Assembly (NCBI GenBank): GCA_021837545.1 | Contig: JAKBFR010000148.1 | Span: 1 to 5,435, forward strand | Length of the DNA: 5,435 nt | Direction of reading: 5' to 3' | Origin: Bacillota bacterium | GTDB taxonomy: Bacteria; Bacillota_A; Clostridia; Clostridiales; Clostridiaceae | Part shown: one piece after another, positions 1-4,075 of the stretch | Position numbering within the stretch: position 1 is the stretch's first letter | Layout: the number at the start of each line of letters is the position of its first letter | The notes under the pieces: model-generated | Seen by the model: only the letters and a program-made list of their open reading frames with translations | Database searches by the model: none | Told to the model about the DNA's origin: nothing | Program-made: the position numbers and the translations under genes

Positions 1-177
1 TGCTAAAGTTATAGTTTTTGAAGGTAACTTTTTACCACTCTCTATAGAAGCGATAGTCTGTCGTGTTATGCCAATCTTATCAGCAAATTGCTCTTGAGAC
101 CAGCCTACAGCCTTCCTATAGCTTTTCAAATTTTTACATAGCTCTAAAATTTCTTTTTCATCAACATTGTCAGCCAT
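1..177 (-). CDS. XRE-family helix-turn-helix regulator, C-terminus cut by window edge
   Basis: The 59 visible codons begin at an ATG whose complement is 175-177 and run off the left edge. After a short acidic start (MADNVDEKEI), residues from about 14 on read LKSYRKAVGWSQEQF, then ADKIGITRQTIASIESGKK. This is a classic Cro/CI-type HTH: SQEQFADKIG is helix 2, ITRQTIASIE is the recognition helix, and the ESGKKLPS turn follows. Proteins of this family bind operator DNA as dimers in the cytoplasm and often repress their own promoter. A GGTGA-type ribosome binding site lies 6-13 bases before the start and supports it. Compact regulators of this kind are common on phages, plasmids and toxin-antitoxin loci, which suits the mobile DNA next door, but no partner is visible. 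The target is unknown. Confidence 0.85.
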   Translation of the reverse strand, partial: MADNVDEKEILELCKNLKSYRKAVGWSQEQFADKIGITRQTIASIESGKKLPSKTITLA

Positions 178-198
178 TTATATCACCTTTTTTATATA

Positions 199-242
199 AT
201 ATTACACCATATATAATACAAAAATCAATGTCTATTTAACAA
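199..242 (-). promoter_or_regulatory. Candidate promoter region of the HTH regulator gene
   Basis: Two overlapping minus-strand promoter matches are present. One is TTGTTA (complement of 237-242), 18 bases, then TATTAT (213-218). The other is TTGATT (223-228), 18 bases, then TAATAT (199-204). The nonamer TATATAATA occurs twice on the plus strand, at 193-201 and 210-218, across the -10 area, and could be part of an autoregulatory site. The DNA here is so AT-rich that the exact choice is uncertain. Confidence 0.35.
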
Positions 243-286
243 AAATGTATTTTAAATTAACATTTTATCAAGAATATTTTCTTATT

Positions 287-324
287 GGGGTAGTACCAGG
301 GTTGCTACCGTGTACTGCAAACTA
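287..324 (+). repeat. Outer element, left terminal inverted repeat (38 bp)
   Basis: This repeat begins GGGGTAGTACCAGGG and pairs with 778-815 on the other strand, with mismatches at repeat positions 9, 10, 18 and 36. Positions 19-35 (CTACCGTGTACTGCAAA) are identical in both ends. Confidence 0.85.
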
Positions 325-487
325 GATGTAATATAGTGGGTATTATAACTGAAAATGACTTGTTTTAAGGAATCATAAACGGTAGTTAATGTTAAATTGT
401 TTTTGATTATAGTTTTGAGAACCATTTTACTGAGTTTAAAGGGCATATTTTTTATAAAATTACTGAATTTCAAATACCGTCGTTTTT

Positions 488-525
488 GGGGTACGGCAAC
501 GATTCGTGTAAAAAACAGCCATAAG
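488..525 (+). repeat. Inner element, left 38-bp Tn3-type inverted repeat
   Basis: Exactly 38 bp from GGGG to TAAG, the canonical Tn3-family end. It starts GGGGTACGGCAACGATT, identical over 17 bp to the right end, and both ends also carry AAAACAGCCA further in. Confidence 0.85.
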
Positions 526-574
526 ACAGTTATTACCATTTTAAACACCTAAAATAGCCACTTACAGAGGGTAG

Positions 575-656
575 TGTCACAAAACTATGTATTTTATATT
601 TTGTGACATCACAAAAGTGATAATAGGACTTATGTGATAGTATTTACAGGTAAATA
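575..656. other. Three tandem dyads, candidate resolution-like site in the inner element
   Basis: Dyad 1 (575-608, 34 bp) has perfect arms TGTCACAAAA and TTTTGTGACA. Dyad 2 (608-638) has arms ATCACAAAAGT and ACTTATGTGAT, which pair at 10 of 11 positions and share the TCACAAAA core of dyad 1. Dyad 3 (641-656) is TATTTAC-AG-GTAAATA, perfect but different in sequence. Tn3-family resolution sites hold several inverted-repeat binding sites for a serine or tyrosine recombinase, and TGTC-type outer edges are common for serine resolvases. The match is in architecture, and a recombination function is inferred. Confidence 0.4.
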
Positions 657-660
657 TTGT

Positions 661-698
661 CATGTGGCTGTTTTAAACATTAATCGTTGCCGTACCCC
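661..698 (-). repeat. Inner element, right 38-bp Tn3-type inverted repeat
   Basis: Read on the minus strand it starts GGGGTACGGCAACGATT. It differs from the left end at repeat positions 18, 19, 23, 24, 35 and 37, so its inner edge reads CATG instead of TAAG. Confidence 0.85.
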
Positions 699-777
699 TT
701 TTTGAGATGTGCTACTTAGACCTAAATACACACAAAACCTAACCCAATTGGTTAACGTACTATAAATTAATTGAAAT

Positions 778-815
778 TACTTTGCAGTACACGGTAGGAA
801 CCCTGTCACTACCCC
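778..815 (-). repeat. Outer element, right terminal inverted repeat (38 bp)
   Basis: Read on the minus strand it begins GGGGTAGTGACAGGG and matches the left end at 34 of 38 positions. Confidence 0.85.
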
Positions 816-828
816 TATTAGAAAAGAA

Positions 829-903
829 ATGGAGCAGAGGAAAATAAATTACGCAGCAGCGCAACAAAAAAAAGGCTTTTGGGATAGACTTTTGGGTAAG
901 TAG
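829..903 (+). pseudogene. 24-codon frame, possible 3' remnant of a gene cut by the outer element
   Basis: The frame reads MEQRKINYAAAQQKKGFWDRLLGK and then stops with TAG. The composition is protein-like, with an alanine/glutamine stretch followed by an amphipathic basic tail ending GFWDRLLGK, a style seen at the C-termini of many small Firmicute proteins. No good ribosome binding site precedes the ATG, and the frame is open leftward into the outer inverted repeat (…TPIRKEMEQ). The simplest reading is that the element, whose edge is at 815, separated this tail from its upstream part. A weak hairpin over the stop codon (894-908) followed by six T's (910-915) could be its terminator. It may equally be a chance frame or a genuine tiny protein. 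Confidence 0.3.
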
Positions 904-955
904 CTTCCGTTTTTTATTTCTATGTTATTTCATGTAACAACTTAAAAATAAGGTA

Positions 956-981
956 GGATTTCGCTAAATAATAATTTAATG
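956..981 (+). repeat. Intergenic 26-bp hairpin repeat, copy 1
   Basis: This copy matches the one at 2369-2394 at 22 of 26 positions, with the shared core ATTTCGCTAAAT. The CGCTAAAT and ATTTAATG arms can pair with one mismatch around an AATA loop. It lies in a stretch (904-1061) where I see no gene or other clear signal. Confidence 0.5.
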
Positions 982-1061
982 TATTAAAAGTGTCTCAAAA
1001 ACGTTGATTTCGTGCTGTACTCCATATAGAGATATATAATATTATAGGACAAATTTAGGTA

Positions 1062-1104
1062 AAAAAATAAACTTCAGTTCATCATGCTCTGAAGTTTATT
1101 TTTT
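1062..1104 (-). terminator. Intrinsic terminator (bidirectional) after the secreted-protein gene
   Basis: A perfect 16-bp stem (1062-1077 with 1089-1104) encloses an 11-base loop. The CTTCAG/CTGAAG core is flanked by an A run on one side and a T run on the other, so it can act in either direction. It starts 25 bases after the stop codon of the minus-strand gene ending at 1129 and is placed to end that transcript. Confidence 0.9.
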
Positions 1105-1128
1105 ATATATGTTAGTTTTTGATAATTA

Positions 1129-1860
1129 TTACGAAAGCCAAGATATTGTAACAGGTATCTTGTTAAGTACAGATGTTTGTTGACATAACCAAGCCCAATT
1201 ATTAACTAATGTTGTAAATAAGCTGTCATAGTTGTTATCATATGCAAAATCAAAAGTATCAGTTATTTTGGTTGTACACATGTTATATATCGTACCTGGA
1301 TTCGTATTAGTTACACTAATATTTACATTGTGAAGAGCATAAAATAAATCTGAATTATCACTTTTATTAAAAACTATTGATCCACTTAAAGAACTTTGTG
1401 ATTTTGTATTGTACGGAGAACTTTTATAAGCAGATGTAGTTATAATTTTATCATGAAAAAGCGCACTATTGCCTAAAGCAGAGTTTTCAGTAAAAGCATA
1501 GTTATTAACTGAGCACTCTACTAATGAAGCCGCACAAGGATATCCAGCATTTCTTGCAATTTGTGCTGCAGCTAACCAAGCTTCTCCTATAGTTCCTGTA
1601 GAACTTGATGTAACTGCCTTTGTGCCACTTATGTTTGAGGTAGTCATATTTGTGTTATTAAATGATTTCTTAATATTGTCTATGTATTGATTAAGTTGTT
1701 CATTTGTCATACTTGAAAACTTATTATTGATATTAGTATTTAAAACTTTACTAGAAACCGAAGTATCAGTTAATTCATTGGCGAATGCTGTGGTTCCAAT
1801 AAAAAAGCTTAAACAAGCTGATAGGGATAAACTTAATAATACTTTGAATTTTTTTTTCAT
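1129..1860 (-). CDS. Secreted protein of unknown function with four mature cysteines
   Basis: This 243-residue protein begins with a clear Sec signal peptide: basic KKKFK, a hydrophobic stretch at about 7-22, and a likely AFA cleavage site after residue 27. The mature protein should be exported. Residues 28-90 are rich in Ser, Thr and Asn and look like a flexible linker. The compact part starts near GEAWLAAAQIARNAGYPC (92-109), a helix ending in Cys109. Cys116, Cys195 and Cys226 follow, so two disulfides are possible. Residues 158-241 look strand-rich, with SDLFYALHNVNISV and KITDTFDFAYDNNYDS, and the C-terminus has several tryptophans (222, 224, 241). I see no LPXTG anchor, catalytic triad or binding repeat and do not recognise the family. 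A secreted enzyme inhibitor, adhesin-like protein or toxin would all be guesses. AGAGGTG five bases before the ATG fixes the start. A promoter (1949-1977) and a terminator (1062-1104) frame it as a single-gene transcript. Confidence 0.85.
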   Translation of the reverse strand: MKKKFKVLLSLSLSACLSFFIGTTAFANELTDTSVSSKVLNTNINNKFSSMTNEQLNQYIDNIKKSFNNTNMTTSNISGTKAVTSSSTGTIGEAWLAAAQIARNAGYPCAASLVECSVNNYAFTENSALGNSALFHDKIITTSAYKSSPYNTKSQSSLSGSIVFNKSDNSDLFYALHNVNISVTNTNPGTIYNMCTTKITDTFDFAYDNNYDSLFTTLVNNWAWLCQQTSVLNKIPVTISWLS

Positions 1861-1948
1861 AATACACCTCTTTTTCTATAAGAAAAATTATTTTTATTTT
1901 GACTTATCTTCAAATAATGGCCATTTTATGAAAATAATTACAATGAAC

Positions 1949-1977
1949 AGTATATAATAAAAACCAAATTTTGTAAA
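1949..1977 (-). promoter_or_regulatory. Promoter of the secreted-protein gene
   Basis: On the minus strand, TTTACA (complement of 1972-1977) and TATACT (1949-1954) are separated by exactly 17 bases, a near-consensus sigma-A promoter. It predicts a leader of about 80 bases before the ATG at 1860. The leader contains the 10-bp palindrome AATGGCCATT (1916-1925), a possible operator. The -35 box lies in the loop, and the -10 box in one arm, of the inverted repeat at 1950-2002. Confidence 0.7.
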
Positions 1978-2002
1978 CAACGTTTTGGTTTTTATTATAT
2001 AC
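1950..2002. repeat. 19-bp perfect inverted repeat over the promoter
   Basis: GTATATAATAAAAACCAAA (1950-1968) and its exact complement (1984-2002) flank a 15-base spacer. It begins 59 bases after the stop of the minus-strand gene at 2062 and overlaps the promoter of the next gene at 1860. It could be an operator for a dimeric regulator, a weak terminator for the upstream gene (the T-rich arm is transcribed last), or both. There is no clean T run after the stem, which weakens the terminator reading. Confidence 0.65.
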
Positions 2003-2061
2003 AAGTTAATTGCGAAAATGGACAAGGCAATCTAAGTAGTGTCATTTATTTTTAGAGTATT

Positions 2062-2244
2062 TTACGACATAAAAAAACCTAGGCATAAACACATAAGAAT
2101 TGAAGTAATTGCAATAAGAGTTCCAAATAAAATAAGTGACATCATAGCTACTGGTGATAAATTTTTTCTATATACTATTCCTAATACAATCAATAAAAAG
2201 CCTATAATTAAAGCTACTAAAAAAAGTGAAAAATAAATTTTCAT
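2062..2244 (-). CDS. Small membrane protein, two predicted transmembrane segments
   Basis: This 60-residue, almost wholly hydrophobic protein has a first membrane segment at about 4-25 (FSLFLVALIIGFLLIVLGIV), a short basic turn (YRKNLSP, 25-31) and a second segment at about 32-58 ending in MCLCLGFFMS. The positive charges in the turn suggest it may face the cytoplasm. I do not recognise the family. Small two-helix membrane proteins include subunits, immunity proteins and stress peptides, and nothing here picks between them. The gene is real by its signals: TAAGGAGGA lies seven bases upstream of the ATG, and a promoter with 17-base spacing sits further up. The frame on the opposite strand over the same DNA has no such signals. 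It is co-oriented with the secreted-protein gene 201 bases downstream, but that gene has its own promoter. Confidence 0.8.
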   Translation of the reverse strand: MKIYFSLFLVALIIGFLLIVLGIVYRKNLSPVAMMSLILFGTLIAITSILMCLCLGFFMS

Positions 2245-2249
2245 AAATG

Positions 2250-2257
2250 TCCTCCTT
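2250..2257 (-). promoter_or_regulatory. Strong ribosome binding site of the 60-residue membrane protein
   Basis: AAGGAGGA on the minus strand, five bases before the ATG, is a near-perfect complement of the 16S rRNA 3' end. It decides that the minus strand is the coding one here and fixes the start. Confidence 0.85.
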
Positions 2258-2295
2258 AAAACTAGTTATCTTAGTTTACATTAATTTACAAAATA

Positions 2296-2324
2296 ATAAT
2301 ATCATTTAAAATTGTGTTTGCCAA
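2296..2324 (-). promoter_or_regulatory. Promoter of the small membrane-protein gene
   Basis: On the minus strand, TTGGCA (complement of 2319-2324) and TATTAT (2296-2301) are 17 bases apart, close to the sigma-A consensus. The predicted leader is about 45 bases. Between promoter and gene there is a direct repeat of TTTACA on the plus strand (2275-2280 and 2285-2290) that could be a regulator site. Confidence 0.65.
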
Positions 2325-2368
2325 TTTAAATATATTAAGTATCAATACAAAGAACAAATTTTAGATAA

Positions 2369-2394
2369 GAATTTCGCTAAATGAAAATTTAGTG
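2369..2394 (+). repeat. Intergenic 26-bp hairpin repeat, copy 2 (GAAA tetraloop)
   Basis: This copy matches 956-981 at 22 of 26 positions. CGCTAAAT and ATTTAGTG form an 8-bp stem (one G-U pair) closed by GAAA, a GNRA tetraloop, which suggests a stable RNA hairpin. A second hairpin, TTTAG-TG-CTAAA (2388-2399), shares the right arm, so the two cannot form together. Confidence 0.55.
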
Positions 2395-2617
2395 CTAAAG
2401 AAAAATAAACAAGGAATGAGGAACAGCAAGGCTTAAGGCCTAATCTATATGATTTCGCATTTCAAAAAAGTAAAACTGGGAGTTAAATTCCCAGTTTTTT
2501 TGCGTATTTTTCCCAATTTTGAGCTATATGCTAAGTTTTAGCACCAGGAGAAAAGCAGATTTGTTTGGTTGAAAACTATTCCAAAACATGAAATTAAATG
2601 ATATTATTATATGAAAG
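2395..2617 (+). other. Gene-free stretch with terminator and hairpins, up to the IS left end
   Basis: No credible coding frame is present. In order it holds a small hairpin AGGC-TTAAG-GCCT (about 2429-2441), an intrinsic terminator (2472-2501) and a short perfect hairpin TGCTAA-GTT-TTAGCA (2529-2543). GTGCTAAA (2392-2399) is also complementary to TTTAGCAC (2537-2544), a possible long-range pairing across the terminator. This would suit a structured leader or small RNA. It matches no riboswitch class that I recognise. Confidence 0.35.
2472..2501 (+). terminator. Intrinsic terminator with no gene upstream
   Basis: AAAACTGGGA (2472-2481) pairs perfectly with TCCCAGTTTT (2489-2498) around a 7-base loop, and the stem runs into seven T's (2495-2501). 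On the plus strand there is no gene before it, so it must end a non-coding transcript, attenuate a downstream gene, or stop stray transcription. Confidence 0.8.
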
Positions 2618-2631
2618 CTATAAATGAGCGA
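2618..2631 (+). repeat. IS left inverted repeat
   Basis: CTATAAATGAGCGA, an exact complement of 3986-3999. Confidence 0.85.
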
Positions 2632-2687
2632 TTTTAATTCAATAAATTTCCAGTAATTAAAAAAAGAAAAACATTTATATAATCTCC

Positions 2688-2696
2688 TGTTATAAT
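2688..2696 (+). promoter_or_regulatory. Extended -10 promoter of the transposase gene
   Basis: TGTTATAAT combines a perfect TATAAT (2691-2696) with the TGN extension. The -35 position (2668-2673, AAAACA) is poor, so the promoter is probably weak, as is common for transposase genes. It lies inside the left end of the element. Confidence 0.6.
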
Positions 2697-2736
2697 TAAG
2701 TCACGACACAAAACATAACTAAGGAGAAAAACATAA

Positions 2737-3942
2737 ATGTTTAACAACTCAATTGTAACAAAATCATCGCCAATATACAAATTTTTAGTTGAATTACGTA
2801 TAACTTTATATCTTACAACACCTCAAATTCACCATTTAATATTATTTATAAATTCTATGGTCTTAAAGGGTTATTGCGGAAAAATAACTGACGTTTCTGA
2901 CTTTATGCCGGCTAGGCATAGAACTAATAATGGTAAGTTTTTATCTGAGAGCCCATGGAATGATGATTTTGTTGAACGAGCCCTCAAGAAACAAGTAATT
3001 ATGAGAATATGGCAAACCTCTAAAACAACAGGTAAACCTATTTATGTTGTAATTGATGATACTATTTCAGAGAAGACAGTGCCCTCGTCAAAGGCTAAGA
3101 AACCTACTGAAAAATGTGCATTCCACAACTCTCATTTAAAGGGTAAAACAGTTTATGGTCATCAATTAGTTACTGTTATGTTATTGTGCGATAATCTTGT
3201 TTTGCCATATACTATGGCAATCTATGATAAAGAAAATATGAGTAAAATTCAAATGGCAATTGAGTTTATAAAATCATTGCCACCTCCGGTAACCGAAGGT
3301 TATGTTTTATGCGATAGCTGGTATAGTAATAAAAAACTATTTAATGTTTCTAACGAAGCAGGCTACGCCTATATTGGAGGGTTAAGAACAAATAGAGTAA
3401 TATACCCAATAGGTCATGAAAAACTTGGAATTAAGCTTAACCGCATGTCTAAGATATTAACTAATGATGATGTCAGCCTAGTCAAAGTTGGCAATAGTGA
3501 ATATTATGTCTACACATATAGAGGCAAGCTTAATGATGCTAAGGATTCTTTGATTGCTCTTTGTTGGCCTAAAGAAGCTCTTTTTAAGGAAGGGTGTTTA
3601 AGGGCATTTATAACTTTAGATACAACTCTTACTAAAGAAGAACTATTAAATCATTATAAACATAGGTGGCCAATAGAAACTTTTTTTAGAGAGACTAAAA
3701 AACATCTTGGATTAAACCATTATCAAGTTAGAAGTAATCGTAGCATAAAGCGATACTTCTTGCTGCTAATGATAACTTACGTATATTGTGGATTAGAAGT
3801 AAGTGACGGCACATTAAATTTTAGTTGTGGACTTAAGATTGCAAGAAACGAATCAAAAAAAGAACAAGTATCTTGGATTTTTAATCAAGCTAACCTAGGA
3901 AACTCTATTGAAACTATTTTCAGGATGTTAAAAATAGCTTAG
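2737..3942 (+). CDS. IS4-superfamily DDE transposase
   Basis: This 401-residue cytoplasmic DNA-binding enzyme cuts and joins the ends of its own insertion sequence, using two metal ions held by a DDE triad. The catalytic residues are visible. The first aspartate is in VVIDDT (D107 or D108) and the second in LCDSWYS (D193). The glutamate is E314 in YKHRWPIETFFRETK. The last segment fits the IS4 signature Y-(2)-R-(3)-E-(6)-K exactly (Y307, R310, E314, K321). The N-terminal 100 residues should bind the inverted repeats, and the C-terminal 70 residues are basic. The length is normal for IS4 or IS701-type enzymes, with no frameshift or internal stop, so it looks functional. The DDT motif after a beta strand recalls IS701-type proteins, but I cannot settle the subfamily. 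AAGGAG ten bases before the ATG supports the start. Confidence 0.92.
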   Translation: MFNNSIVTKSSPIYKFLVELRITLYLTTPQIHHLILFINSMVLKGYCGKITDVSDFMPARHRTNNGKFLSESPWNDDFVERALKKQVIMRIWQTSKTTGKPIYVVIDDTISEKTVPSSKAKKPTEKCAFHNSHLKGKTVYGHQLVTVMLLCDNLVLPYTMAIYDKENMSKIQMAIEFIKSLPPPVTEGYVLCDSWYSNKKLFNVSNEAGYAYIGGLRTNRVIYPIGHEKLGIKLNRMSKILTNDDVSLVKVGNSEYYVYTYRGKLNDAKDSLIALCWPKEALFKEGCLRAFITLDTTLTKEELLNHYKHRWPIETFFRETKKHLGLNHYQVRSNRSIKRYFLLLMITYVYCGLEVSDGTLNFSCGLKIARNESKKEQVSWIFNQANLGNSIETIFRMLKIA

Positions 3943-3985
3943 TATACCTTATTTGAATTTTATATGGTAAAATTTGTTTGTCAAT

Positions 3986-3999
3986 TCGCTCATTTATAG
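3986..3999 (-). repeat. IS right inverted repeat
   Basis: Read on the minus strand it is CTATAAATGAGCGA, identical to the left end. It lies 43 bases after the transposase stop codon. Confidence 0.85.
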
Positions 4000-4075
4000 T
4001 TCTAGTATTTTTTTCGATTATTTGATAGAATGATAAAGTAAATTATGAAGAAAGCCATTGTAAGGGGATAAAAGT

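Larger units (their letters stand above)
488..698. mobile_element. Inner Tn3-type miniature element (211 bp) nested in the outer element
   Basis: The ends are 38-bp inverted repeats (32/38 identical, the first 17 positions perfect). The left end runs from GGGGTACGG to CCATAAG, which matches the 38-bp GGGG...TAAG form of Tn3-family transposons. TTTTT directly abuts both ends (483-487 and 699-703), consistent with the 5-bp target duplication that this family makes. There is no open frame of note, so the element is non-autonomous and could be moved only by a related transposase elsewhere in the cell. Its position inside the outer element means it arrived later. The centre holds three consecutive dyads (575-656). 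Because the duplication is a T run, it is weaker evidence than a mixed-base duplication would be. Confidence 0.85.
287..815. mobile_element. Outer miniature inverted-repeat element (about 313 bp before the inner insertion)
   Basis: The element is bounded by 38-bp inverted repeats that match at 34 of 38 positions and begin GGGGTAGT. It contains no credible gene, so it is non-autonomous and would need a transposase in trans. Removing the nested 211-bp element and one TTTTT copy leaves about 313 bp. A repeat length of 38 bp and a GGGG start are typical of Tn3-family ends, which makes a Tn3-derived miniature element the best guess. Two points argue for caution. The inner boundary of the repeat reads CTA/GTA rather than a clean TAAG. 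The flanks share TATT (283-286 and 816-819) instead of an exact 5-bp duplication. A near-palindrome, TAACC-C-AATT-GGTTA, lies at 740-754. Confidence 0.8.
2618..3999 (+). mobile_element. IS4-superfamily insertion sequence (1382 bp)
   Basis: Perfect 14-bp ends, CTATAAATGAGCGA and its complement, bound a unit containing one full-length transposase with its own promoter and ribosome binding site. The size and single-gene layout fit an IS4 or IS701-type element. The flanks (…ATGAAAG and TTCTAGT…) show no exact target duplication. If the ends are set two bases inward, AGCT and AGTT are left on the two sides, a 4-bp near-match. The insertion may therefore be old or may have recombined, or the true tips may differ by a base or two. 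Confidence 0.85.

Noticed and set aside
282..548. Minus-strand 88-residue open frame
   Set aside because: It lies across the ends of both miniature elements, ends inside the outer inverted repeat, has no convincing ribosome binding site and shows no recognisable protein pattern. It is best explained as chance within non-coding mobile DNA.
287..815. CRISPR array or attachment site as an explanation of the repeats
   Set aside because: The repeats are inverted and paired as element ends. There is no regularly spaced direct-repeat series and no integrase gene nearby.
1727..1957. Plus-strand 76-residue open frame
   Set aside because: It is antisense to the signal-peptide end of the secreted protein and its upstream region, with Phe- and Lys-rich low-complexity sequence and no ribosome binding site.
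1971..1998. Plus-strand promoter within the 1950-2002 inverted repeat
   Set aside because: TTGTAA and TATTAT with 16-base spacing arise from the symmetry of the repeat, and no plus-strand gene follows.
2039..2236. Plus-strand 65-residue open frame
   Set aside because: It overlaps the 60-residue membrane-protein gene on the other strand, which has a near-perfect ribosome binding site and promoter; this frame has neither.
2412..2435. Very short peptide frame (ATGAGGAACAGC...) inside the candidate RNA
   Set aside because: It has only six codons and a purine stretch too close to the ATG to serve as a good ribosome binding site.
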